From JBDTVS01 sp040007095 (GTDB taxonomy: Bacteria > Acidobacteriota > Vicinamibacteria > Vicinamibacterales > CAVVIG01): a DNA stretch of 64,000 bases. Each line of letters opens with the position of its first letter. Position 1 is the stretch's first letter. A program made the translations under genes and the position numbers. Where the stretch lies: the NCBI GenBank assembly GCA_040007095.1, contig JBDTVS010000004.1:40149-104148 (forward strand), written 5' to 3'. The notes beneath the pieces were generated by a model that made no database searches, had not been told where the DNA came from, and saw only the letters and a program-made list of their open reading frames with translations. This document shows positions 7,278 through 15,201 of the stretch, one piece after another.

Positions 7278-9292
7278 GCCGCGAGATTGTCGATCGCCTC
7301 GAGGCGATTCATCACCTGTTGCCAGATCTCGCGACCGCGGTGGACGTGCGAGACGTCCTGGCCCAGTTGACCGTCGCCGCGTCCCAGGTCATCCCCCACG
7401 ACGAGGCGCGTTTGACAATCGTGACGCCAGCGGGCAGACAGTCCTGGCGAGTCGCCCGATCGTCGGTGGACGGCGCCGGCATCCCCGTCCCGGCCGCGAA
7501 CGATTTCGTGAGCGATGAGGCCGCGGCGTCTGACGTGCTCGATGGCCTCTCCGGACAGTCCCGTGGCATGCAGAGCGGCGTGCGCGCGCCGGTTCGGATC
7601 GGCCAGGATTTCATGGGCACGATCGGCTTTCTGTCGAAGACGGCCGGGAGCTACACGGAGGCGGATCTGGTGGTGGTGCAACGGATGGCCGACTTCGTGG
7701 CGATCGCGCTGACGCACCACCGCCTCGTGGACGAAGCGCGCCGGGGGGCGGCCGAACGGGAGCGCGCGGCGGCCCTGGCTGCTTCCGAAGATCTGTTGCG
7801 GACCTTGTCCAAGACGCTCGACATCCGCGACGTGTTCGTCCGGGTCTCCGACATCGTGGCGCGCGTGCTGCCGCATGACCGTATGAGCATGACGCTCTAC
7901 GACGACACCACGGGAGAGATCCTGCGGCATGCCGTCTCGAACGATCGCGGCCCGGCGCTCATGCGCATCCGCCCGACGCCGTCTGGCGCGCTGAAAGCGG
8001 ATGGGTCGTTCCGGATCATTGCGGATTTGACCCAGGAACTGATTCCGGTAACGGATCCTCCAGGTCTCCGGGATCAGTGGCTGGCGGCTGGCTACCGATC
8101 GATGCTGGCGATTCGGCTGGACGCGCGGGGCCAATCCTTCGGCCTGCAATTCTGGTCGCTGCGGCCCGGCGCCTTCAGCCCTGATGACGTGACGGTTGCG
8201 CGCCGGATCGGGGATCACGTGGCGCTGGCGGTGTCCCACGAGCGACTCGCCGAAATTGCCCAGCAGGTGGCGGAGGCGCGGGCCCACGCGGAACGGCTCG
8301 AACTGCGCGTCAAATCGCTCTCAGAGGCTCTCGACTCGAGGGCGGGCTACGGACGCGTGGTGGGACAGTCCGAGCCCTGGCAGGCGATTCTGAAGCAGGC
8401 GGCGCAGGTCGCGGCCACCGACACCACCGTGCTCCTGACCGGTGAGTCGGGCACTGGCAAGGAAGTCGTGGCGCGGTTCATCTACCGCGCTTCTGCCCGA
8501 AGCACCGGCCCCTTCGTGGCGATCAACTGCGCAGCGCTTCCCGAGCAACTGCTCGAGTCGGAGCTGTTCGGGCATGAGCGCGGCGCGTTCACTGGCGCGC
8601 ATCAGGCCCGCCCCGGACAGCTCGAGATGGCCGCCGGCGGCGTCTTGTTCCTCGACGAGGTCGCCGAAATGAGCCCGTCCGCGCAGGCGAAGTTTCTCCG
8701 TGTCCTGCAGGAGCGCGAGTTTCAGCGGCTCGGCAGCACGCGGGTGCTGAAAGCCAATGTTCGCGTGATTGCCGCGACCAATCGCGACCTGAAGAAGGCG
8801 ATGGCGCGCGCGGACTTTCGCGAGGACCTGTACTACCGCCTGAATGTCTTCAATATCCTGGTGCCGCCGTTGCGCGAGCACCGCGACGACATCCTGCCGC
8901 TCAGCCAGGCCTTTCTGGATGAAATCGGCCGATCGTTCGGGCGTCCGCCTGCCGGCCTCACCCATGACGCGAAAGACGCCCTGCTCAATTCGCGCTGGCC
9001 CGGCAACGTGCGCGAGTTGCGCAACGCCCTCGAGCGTGCCGCCATCGTTTGCGAAGGGGGCCTGATCACCGCTGCCCATCTGTCGCTTCCGCGCGCCCCG
9101 GTCGAGCTCGCGGCGGCGAGTTCCCCCGAGCCTCCGGCGGCGGGTTCGACGACCGACCTGACAATCGTGGAACGCGATCTGGTCCGTCAGGTCATGCAGG
9201 AGTGCGGCGGAAACAAGTCGCGGGCCGCGCAGCGGCTCGGCCTGACGCGCGCGCAACTGTACGTGCGGCTTCGCAAGTATCAACTCGAATAG
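7247..9292 (+). CDS. Sigma-54-dependent activator with two GAF domains (NorR/FhlA-like)
   Basis: A 681-residue bacterial enhancer-binding protein. Two GAF-type sensor domains occupy about residues 15-160 and 175-335, followed by a short coiled-coil linker. The AAA+ domain spans about 370-610, with Walker A GESGTGKE near 399, the sigma-54 contact loop GAFTGA near 446 and Walker B GGVLFLDEV near 464. The C-terminal Fis-type helix-turn-helix (GGNKSRAAQRLGLTRAQLY) is at about 650-668. It would open sigma-54 RNA polymerase complexes in response to a small ligand. The ATG lies in the loop of a hairpin repeat that also supplies the first ten codons or so, so the native start may have been replaced. 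It may control the sigma-54-type promoters at 18.3 and 19.1 kb. Confidence 0.93.
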   Translation: MMQLFPDRPLGREIVDRLEAIHHLLPDLATAVDVRDVLAQLTVAASQVIPHDEARLTIVTPAGRQSWRVARSSVDGAGIPVPAANDFVSDEAAASDVLDGLSGQSRGMQSGVRAPVRIGQDFMGTIGFLSKTAGSYTEADLVVVQRMADFVAIALTHHRLVDEARRGAAERERAAALAASEDLLRTLSKTLDIRDVFVRVSDIVARVLPHDRMSMTLYDDTTGEILRHAVSNDRGPALMRIRPTPSGALKADGSFRIIADLTQELIPVTDPPGLRDQWLAAGYRSMLAIRLDARGQSFGLQFWSLRPGAFSPDDVTVARRIGDHVALAVSHERLAEIAQQVAEARAHAERLELRVKSLSEALDSRAGYGRVVGQSEPWQAILKQAAQVAATDTTVLLTGESGTGKEVVARFIYRASARSTGPFVAINCAALPEQLLESELFGHERGAFTGAHQARPGQLEMAAGGVLFLDEVAEMSPSAQAKFLRVLQEREFQRLGSTRVLKANVRVIAATNRDLKKAMARADFREDLYYRLNVFNILVPPLREHRDDILPLSQAFLDEIGRSFGRPPAGLTHDAKDALLNSRWPGNVRELRNALERAAIVCEGGLITAAHLSLPRAPVELAAASSPEPPAAGSTTDLTIVERDLVRQVMQECGGNKSRAAQRLGLTRAQLYVRLRKYQLE

Positions 9293-9399
9293 ACCGACGG
9301 GCCCGGTCCGGCTGAAGCCGCAAACTACGGACGGGTCGACAACGCGTTAGACATCCAGTCACGCGAGGCGGCAGGTGCGCCATGGCGGCCCGGCGGCAA

Positions 9400-10518
9400 T
9401 CAGTGCTGGACTGCCGGAGACGTCGGGTTTGCCGGTGACGCCAAACTCTTCGAGAAGAACGGGAGCACGTTCCTTTCGATCCGCTCGCCGACCCTGTTGG
9501 TGTGATCGCCGTCGTACTCCTCGTAGCTGTGGGGAATCTTCAAACGCGTCAGGGCCTGGTTCAACTGGCGATTCGTCGTGATCAGATTGTCCTTGGTGCC
9601 GATGTCGATCGCGATCGCATAAAACGCGTTGAGACCGGGTACGTAGCCTTCGATCATCGTCAGCGGCGCGTTGGCCGCCCACTTGGCGACGATGTCGGGC
9701 CGGACCTTGCCATCTTTGACCGGCAAATCGAGATAGAGCGGCGGGTTGTTGGGATTCGGCGACCACGCCGCGGCCGACGCGAGATTCACGGAAGGTCCAA
9801 ACCCGGGAGCTCGCGCCGCTTCCTCCGCTTGCTCGCGCGTCTTGATTGCCTCCGCGGGAGCCATTGCCTCCGGCCGTGGCGTGTTCGCCGCCAGGCAGCA
9901 CGCGCTCATGACGTAGAGGCTCGAGAATACCTCCGGCCGCTTCATGCCGATCCGAATCGCGCCGTATCCGCCCATCGAGTGACCGGCCAGACCGCGGCTG
10001 ATGCGTGCCGCGATCGTGCGGTAGTGGCCATCGACGTAGGCCACGAGATCCTGGGCGACGAAGTTCTCCCAGTTGCCCGAGGTGACCGAATCCGAATACA
10101 TGCTGCCTTTGTGCAGCGTGAAGGCATTGGGGGTGACGACAATCAGCTCGCTGAAGCCCTGCGTGGCGGCAAGCCGATCGGCGCTCTCGGGCAGCTTGGC
10201 GAGCCGGCTGTTGAAGGTGTCGTCGCGTCCGCCGTAGCCATGCAGCAGATACACCACCGGATAGCGGCGGGTCTGCTCCGCGGCGTAGCTCGGGGGCAGA
10301 TAGACACTGACCTCGCGATCAGGGGAATCGCCTTCGAGATTGCCTTCGAGCGACTTGCCGTGCACCGTGATGTGCTCGACAGTCCCCGTGCGGGCGCCTG
10401 CTGCCGTTCCGCCTCCCGCCGGCCCGCCTCCTCGCCTGCCCTGAGCATCCAGAGTCGGCAACATACAGACGGCGAGCGCCGCCACGCAGGCGATGGACCG
10501 TCCAGCGTTCAGCAACAT
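9400..10518 (-). CDS. Secreted esterase, alpha/beta hydrolase of the esterase D / feruloyl esterase type
   Basis: A 372-residue protein with an N-terminal signal peptide ending near DAQGRRGG. The nucleophile elbow is GHSMGGYGA, preceded by the oxyanion-loop region VVYLLHGYGGRDD. An acidic residue in IDIGTKDN and a histidine in DGDHTN complete a plausible Ser-Asp-His triad. It should cleave acyl or feruloyl esters outside the cytoplasm; the substrate is not predictable. It is transcribed alone, diverging from the carboxymuconolactone-decarboxylase-like gene, with a palindromic element in the space between. Confidence 0.88.
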   Translation of the reverse strand: MLLNAGRSIACVAALAVCMLPTLDAQGRRGGGPAGGGTAAGARTGTVEHITVHGKSLEGNLEGDSPDREVSVYLPPSYAAEQTRRYPVVYLLHGYGGRDDTFNSRLAKLPESADRLAATQGFSELIVVTPNAFTLHKGSMYSDSVTSGNWENFVAQDLVAYVDGHYRTIAARISRGLAGHSMGGYGAIRIGMKRPEVFSSLYVMSACCLAANTPRPEAMAPAEAIKTREQAEEAARAPGFGPSVNLASAAAWSPNPNNPPLYLDLPVKDGKVRPDIVAKWAANAPLTMIEGYVPGLNAFYAIAIDIGTKDNLITTNRQLNQALTRLKIPHSYEEYDGDHTNRVGERIERNVLPFFSKSLASPANPTSPAVQH

Positions 10519-10627
10519 CTCAATCTCCAGTCTCGCTTACGGATCTCCGCGCCGCGAATCTTCCGTCCACGACCGCTCCAGCGCCATAGTAGTACCCGGT
10601 TTTTCTCTCGGACGCCAGTCGACGCCA

Positions 10628-10793
10628 CTTAGAACCCTGGCGGAAATTAGGCTGCCACCTTCGCCGTCGATGCATCCCGCCGGGCTGCGTTGCTCGTCGC
10701 TTGCATACTCCCGGTATGCGCGCTCCTCACGCCTTGCCGGGCGGGCGCCTCGACGCCCAAGCTGACAGCTTAATTCCCGCCAGGGTCGTTAGG
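10628..10793 (+). repeat. Long palindromic element, copy 2
   Basis: About 166 bp. Outer arms around 10634-10660 (ACCCTGGCGGAAATTAG) and 10765-10789 (TAATTCCCGCCAGGGT) pair within the copy but resemble no other copy. The core GCATCCCGCCGGGCTGCGTT starts at 10672 and pairs loosely with GCCTTGCCGGGCGGGCGCC from 10732. The apex is GCATAC-TCCCG-GTATGC. It lies between divergent genes, 110 bp from the esterase start and 185 bp from the next gene. Confidence 0.88.
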
Positions 10794-10976
10794 ACCTCAG
10801 GCTTCGGGCGGCTCTCGCTGTCGGGCCAACGCTGCTCGCAACAAGCAGCGCAAGGTCGGGGCGGCAGCCGAATCGATGGGCGACAGGGAATCACATGGGG
10901 AATAATGTGCACGGTCAGGCACGTCGCCGCACGTGATTGCCTCGACATTTTGCGAAGGACCACCAGGAGACGCCAG

Positions 10977-11657
10977 ATGATGATCATGCACCGACAGTTG
11001 AATTGGGGCGCCGCCTTTCTGCTGCTGGCCTCGGGAGCGCTTGTGGCCGCGGCGCAATCGACGGCGAAGCTTCCGGCCGATCTCGATTCCGATTCCCACG
11101 CGCGTATTCCCTACCTGCAGCGCAAGGATCTGGATGCGCGCGGCCAGAAAATCTACGACACGCTGCCTGGCCGCAGCGCCGAAGGCGTGCTGCGCGGCCC
11201 GCTCGCCTTTGCCGCGTACAACCCAGCCGTGGCGCAGGCCCTGTTCGATCTTCACAATGCGGCCGTGCAGGAAGGCACGCTGGATCCACACGTGCGGGAA
11301 CTGGCCATCCTGGTCGCGTGCCGGGAAACCAACTACAGCCTCGAATGGAATGCGCACGAGCCGAGCGCGTTGAAAGCCGGCGTGGATCCCAAGGTGATCG
11401 ACGCAGTGCGCCACAGCCGCGCCCTCAGCGGTGTCGACGACAAGGATGCGCTGGTGATCCGCTTTGGCCGCCAGATGCTCCGCGACAAGAACATGGACTC
11501 GGCCACCTTCGCGAAAGCCGTGGAGTTGTTCGGCCGGCGCGGCGCCATGGACATGGTGGCGGTCATGAGCACGTACGCGGTCAGTGGGCTGTTTGCGATT
11601 GCCGTCGACGAGCACATGCCGGCAGGACGGCCGGAACTGGAGCGTGTCGCGAAGTGA
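10977..11657 (+). CDS. Secreted carboxymuconolactone decarboxylase / AhpD-like protein
   Basis: A 226-residue protein with a signal peptide (WGAAFLLLASGALVAAAQ). The body is an all-helical carboxymuconolactone decarboxylase fold, recognised by VRELAILVACRETNYSLEWNA, the following His-Glu-Pro, and DAVRHSRAL. There is no Cys-x-x-Cys pair, so an AhpD-type disulfide reductase role is unlikely; the conserved His suggests lyase or hydrolase chemistry on a ring compound. A good CAGGAG ribosome site lies 7 bp before the chosen ATG. The longer open frame upstream runs through a palindromic repeat and is not coding. It stands as a single gene between two copies of that repeat. Confidence 0.85.
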   Translation: MMIMHRQLNWGAAFLLLASGALVAAAQSTAKLPADLDSDSHARIPYLQRKDLDARGQKIYDTLPGRSAEGVLRGPLAFAAYNPAVAQALFDLHNAAVQEGTLDPHVRELAILVACRETNYSLEWNAHEPSALKAGVDPKVIDAVRHSRALSGVDDKDALVIRFGRQMLRDKNMDSATFAKAVELFGRRGAMDMVAVMSTYAVSGLFAIAVDEHMPAGRPELERVAK

Positions 11658-11733
11658 TTGATCAGTTCTCGGTCGTCGGGCGCCTACGGGGCGTCTCGCC
11701 CGTCTCGGTGCGATGCCAGATTTTCACGACGGG

Positions 11734-11903
11734 CTACTCAGGGCCTGCGGCAAAATAAGGTGCACATTGTGGCCGCCGATGCATCCCGCCGGGCTGCGTT
11801 GCTCGTCGGTCACATGCACCCGCATGCTCCCTCCTCGCGCCTTGCGATCCGGGCGCCTCGGCGCCCAGCTTGGCACCCTTATTTTCTGTCCGGGCTGCTA
11901 AGG
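11734..11903 (+). repeat. Long palindromic element, copy 3
   Basis: About 170 bp. The arms CAAAATAAGGTGC (from 11751) and GGCACCCTTATTTTC (to 11886) pair within the copy. The core GCATCCCGCCGGGCTGCGTT starts at 11781 and the apex pairs CATGC with GCATG. The left inner flank GGCCGCCGATGC is shared with copy 4. It lies downstream of the carboxymuconolactone-decarboxylase-like gene and about 90 bp before the next gene. Confidence 0.87.
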
Positions 11904-11990
11904 TCGAGCCGGCCGGCAGCCCGGGCTCGACGTCAAAAAAACACTCGGTAGATCCGACCATCGTTGATATCCTCCTGTGGAGTAATTCAT

Positions 11991-13628
11991 ATGGAGAGCG
12001 GCTTGGACGACGCTGGACCAGTGGAGTCGGGTCAGCTTTCCGATTCCATCGTCTCGCTCGCCGACATGTTGGCGAGGGATGTGCACTTCGAGTGGTACGA
12101 GGCCCTCGCAACCGCACTGCAGCTGTGCCACGGCATCACCCAGTCGACTGAGCAGACCGGGCCCGCGACCGTTCAACTGGGCAATGTGTTTGTCGCCCCA
12201 GTGGGTGACGTGGTCGCTCTCACGCGCCCGCAGCATCCCGCGACCGCCGTGCCGCGAGTCGCCGAGCTGCTCAGTGAGATGCTCCCGGATTTTCATCGCC
12301 GTACCACGTTCCGTGCGGTGATTGCTCAGGCCACCTCCGATCCACCAGGCTACGCATCGCTCGAAGAATTTGCGGAGGCCCTGGCGCCGTTCGAGCGGCC
12401 GGATCGGGTCGAGATCGTTCGAGGGGTGTACCAGCGCTGGCGGGTGATCTCGGCCACGGCTCTGCTCCCTGAATCCGACGCACTCGACATTTTCCTTTCC
12501 GAGGGGCCTGGCGTCGATCCGATCTCCCCTGAGCCGATCGTGGCGCCGACCCTGACGCCGGTCGTGGCGCCGAGTCCGGCGCCGACCCTGACGTCGAGTC
12601 TGACGCCGAGTCTGGCGTCGAGTCTGACGCCGAGTCCGGTGTCGAGCCTGACACCGAGTCTGGCGTCGAGTCTAGCGCCGGTCGAGATACCGAGTCTGAC
12701 GCCCACTCTGGGGCCGAACCTGGCGCCGTACACGCCGTCGTTCACGGCGCCAGTCAAACCACGGGCACGACAGTCCTTCTGGCTGGGACAGTCCGAGTTC
12801 CTGCTGCACGCAGCGGCTTTGGCGGCGGTTGCCGTGGTGATTGCAGGTCTGGCCATCTGGGCGCTCGGATTGAGGCGTCCGGCCGCGGTGGTCAGCAGTC
12901 CTGCGAAGCAAACCGAACCGATTCCCGACAGAATAGAAACGCAGGGCCCTCCCGCCACGCCCGAGACTTCTCCCGCGGCACGCGCGGGAGCGTCGCCCGC
13001 CTCGTCCCGGCGGCCTGCGACGACGACCGCAGAAGCGCCACGCCTGCCGGCGCCTCCGGCCCCGCGCGAAATCGCGATCCCGGCCCCGCCGGCGTTGTCG
13101 GTGAGGGCGTCAACGGCGTCAACCAACAAGCCGATCGTGTCCGAGCAACCAGTCCAACCACTACGCGCGGCGCCGTCGGCGCCAAGACATTCACCAGAGA
13201 CGCCGCTCGCCGCCTCGGAGCCGGTTATCGAGACCCCGTCGCGGCCGGCTGTTGTCGATGGGTCCTCAATCTCGGTTCCGAGTGCGCTCGCGCCATTGAC
13301 CGTGGCACGGCCGAACCGTTTCGACGTCACGTCGACAACCTTCAGCGAAGCCGATGTGGACGTCGTACCACCTGTTCCTGATTCCTCGCAGCAACTCTGG
13401 CTCATGCCGGCGAGCCCGCGGCGTTCGGATCAGATCAGGATCGAAATCGTCGTGGACGAACGCGGTTCCGTGCAAGCCGTCAAGGCGAGGGACCGTACCG
13501 ATAGCCTGAGCGACGCGGCCGCTTTGACGATGAGTCTCAGCGCCGTCAAATCGTGGCACTTCACCCCGGCACTGAAGGATGGCCGTCCGGTCAAGTTCCG
13601 GCTGAACCTGACGCTGACGATACACTGA
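11991..13628 (+). CDS. Membrane protein with degenerate kinase-like N-terminus and TonB-type C-terminal domain
   Basis: A 545-residue protein. Residues 1-150 resemble the C-lobe of a bacterial Ser/Thr kinase without catalytic motifs: FEWYEALATALQLCHGI looks like helix E, and the YASLEEFAEALAPF segment looks like the C-terminal kinase helices. Residues about 181-247 are a low-complexity Ser-Leu-Thr-Pro region encoded by tandem DNA repeats. One transmembrane helix follows at about 270-295 (AALAAVAVVIAGLAIWALGL), then a Pro/Ala-rich stretch and a C-terminal TonB-like domain (IRIEIVVDERGSVQAVKA, VKSWHFTPALKDGRPVKF). A Shine-Dalgarno TGGAG precedes the ATG. It may convey a cytoplasmic signal to the envelope. 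The kinase resemblance is my reading of the pattern. Confidence 0.75.
   Translation: MESGLDDAGPVESGQLSDSIVSLADMLARDVHFEWYEALATALQLCHGITQSTEQTGPATVQLGNVFVAPVGDVVALTRPQHPATAVPRVAELLSEMLPDFHRRTTFRAVIAQATSDPPGYASLEEFAEALAPFERPDRVEIVRGVYQRWRVISATALLPESDALDIFLSEGPGVDPISPEPIVAPTLTPVVAPSPAPTLTSSLTPSLASSLTPSPVSSLTPSLASSLAPVEIPSLTPTLGPNLAPYTPSFTAPVKPRARQSFWLGQSEFLLHAAALAAVAVVIAGLAIWALGLRRPAAVVSSPAKQTEPIPDRIETQGPPATPETSPAARAGASPASSRRPATTTAEAPRLPAPPAPREIAIPAPPALSVRASTASTNKPIVSEQPVQPLRAAPSAPRHSPETPLAASEPVIETPSRPAVVDGSSISVPSALAPLTVARPNRFDVTSTTFSEADVDVVPPVPDSSQQLWLMPASPRRSDQIRIEIVVDERGSVQAVKARDRTDSLSDAAALTMSLSAVKSWHFTPALKDGRPVKFRLNLTLTIH
12532..12722 (+). repeat. In-frame tandem repeats (about 12/24 bp) coding for Ser-Leu-Thr-Pro
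   Basis: Degenerate units of CCGAGTCTGACG and TCGAGTCTGGCG alternate about 12 to 15 times inside the TonB-domain membrane protein and encode a flexible linker. Unit number probably varies between strains without breaking the frame because units are multiples of 3. Confidence 0.85.
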
Positions 13629-13796
13629 CGCGCTCGGTGCAGCGCTCCCCCCGGCGTCTGGCAACTTCAAAAGGTCAGAGCTTCGCAGGGCGAATTCCCG
13701 AAGACAGGGACATTAGGCGAGGTGAAGATCTGGCTGTGGTCAGCCTGCACCACAGTTCTGCGAGGTGACACTCGGTGACACCCGGTAACGACGCGG

Positions 13797-14933
13797 CTAC
13801 ACCTTCGGCTTGATCCCTTTGAACATGAATCGCTGCACGCGGCTTCCTCCCTGCACTTCCACCGTATAGATGTTCCCCTTCGAGTCGGTCGCCAGATGGT
13901 GAACGGCGTGGAAGTCGCCTGGCCCTTTTCCTTCCTCGCCGAAATAGCCCACCTCCTCGAGGGTCTGCCGGTTGACGATGTGGACGTGCCCGTTGCCCTG
14001 ATCCGCCGAGTATATGAAGTGCTGCTGCGGGTCGGGCGAGAACGCCAGCCCGCCGGTCGTTGACGAGCTCTTCGCGGTCCGGGTGACGAATCCCTGCTTG
14101 ATGTACTTCCCGTCGAGTGTGAACACCTGGATGCGGCTGTTGCCGCGGTCGCCGACATAGACCAGGGCATCGTTGGAGATCTTGATGGAGTGCACCGTTC
14201 CAAACTGCTGCGGACCGGGGCCGTCCATCGTGCGAGTGGGCGCGGGCGTCTCTTTCATCGGCACGTTGCCGAACGCGCCCCACAGGCGTTTGAACGCGAG
14301 CGTATCCGCATCGAGGACAATCACTCGCTGGTTGCCGTATCCGTCGGCGATGAACATCTCGTTGGTCTTCTGATACACCACCATCTCGGCCGGGCCATTC
14401 AGGTTCGCGGTGTCGGTGTTGCCCTTGCTCGAATCGCGATGACCGAATTGCCGGACGAATTTTCCGTCGGTCGAGAACTGCAGCAGCATGTCATCCGAAC
14501 GCGGCGTCTCCTTGACCTGCGCGGACGGATTGTTTCCCGCGATCCAGACACGGTCTTTGTAGTCGACGTAAATCAAGTGCTCGTTGTCGGGCCAGTCGTA
14601 CGCGACGGACGGCCCGCCCCATGCCCGCAAGAACTTGCCCTGCTTGTCGAACTCCAGCACCGGCGGCGCCACATGCTCCCGCTTCTCGAGCGGCAGGGTC
14701 CGCGGGCGTTGAATGACCCACACGTTGTCGTGGCTGTCGACGGTGACTGACGCCGGGTCTCCCATGATCCAGCTGTTCGGGAGCTTCGGCCATTCGGGAT
14801 CCACCTGAAACGTGGGCACGCCGCCCACGGTCGTTGCGCTGCTGGCCGCCTGCATCAGCACTGCCCGGCTCACGCCAACACCGACGACCATCGAAACCAC
14901 CGCGACGCCTGTCAGCTTCATGTTTCTTGTCAT
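13797..14933 (-). CDS. Secreted NHL-repeat beta-propeller protein
   Basis: A 378-residue protein starting MTRNMKLTGVAVVSMVVG, a signal or anchor peptide, followed by a six-bladed NHL/SMP-30-like propeller. Blade motifs include VTVDSHDNVWVIQRP, IYVDYKDRVWIAGNN, EMFIADGYGNQRVIVLD, VYVGDRGNSRIQVFTLDG and HHLATDSKGNIYTVEV. Such periplasmic propellers are often annotated as 6-bladed NHL repeat proteins or peptidyl-glycine lyase-like; no metal site is obvious, so binding or scaffolding is as likely as catalysis. The start at 14933 has a GGGAG ribosome site; longer in-frame options lack one. It follows the TonB receptor gene on the same strand after a 266-bp gap that begins with a strong hairpin. 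Confidence 0.85.
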   Translation of the reverse strand: MTRNMKLTGVAVVSMVVGVGVSRAVLMQAASSATTVGGVPTFQVDPEWPKLPNSWIMGDPASVTVDSHDNVWVIQRPRTLPLEKREHVAPPVLEFDKQGKFLRAWGGPSVAYDWPDNEHLIYVDYKDRVWIAGNNPSAQVKETPRSDDMLLQFSTDGKFVRQFGHRDSSKGNTDTANLNGPAEMVVYQKTNEMFIADGYGNQRVIVLDADTLAFKRLWGAFGNVPMKETPAPTRTMDGPGPQQFGTVHSIKISNDALVYVGDRGNSRIQVFTLDGKYIKQGFVTRTAKSSSTTGGLAFSPDPQQHFIYSADQGNGHVHIVNRQTLEEVGYFGEEGKGPGDFHAVHHLATDSKGNIYTVEVQGGSRVQRFMFKGIKPKV

Positions 14934-15165
14934 ATGTTTCACTCCCGTCACTACCGAGCACGACCGGCGAGAAGCCATGTGCGGGCCCGCGCCCGCCGGG
15001 TCTCCCGCCGATCGGCGCGTCGTATTTTTCGTACCACTGCCTTCCAAGTTCCCACTTCCGAGTGTTCAGTTCGGGCTGCGTTTGCCGCAGCCCAGCCCGC
15101 GAGAACCCTTGAGAACCCGAAGCTTGACCGGACGGGTCGAGTTTCGGGGCTCGCAAGTGACCTAT

Positions 15166-15201
15166 AGCGGGCCGAGGCCCCAGAGGGGCCGGAGGCCCGC
15201 T
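15166..15201. terminator. GC-rich hairpin at the TonB receptor stop codon
   Basis: AGCGGGCCGAGGCCCC, then AGA, then GGGGCCGGAGGCCCGCT: a near-perfect stem of about 16 bp whose end overlaps the receptor stop codon. There is no U-run, so it could be an attenuating or mRNA-stabilising hairpin between receptor and NHL gene rather than a classical terminator. Confidence 0.5.

Noticed and set aside
10628..10793. Long palindromes as integron attC sites
   Set aside because: The TTAG/CTAA ends recall attC boxes, but the elements are not arranged as cassette ends, lie in both orientations, have a long conserved core and no integrase is in the window.
10701..10976. N-terminal extension of the carboxymuconolactone-decarboxylase-like protein
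   Set aside because: It is translated repeat DNA; the downstream ATG has a ribosome site and begins the signal peptide.
12532..12722. Tandem repeat as an intergenic satellite
   Set aside because: It is inside the coding frame and encodes a flexible linker.
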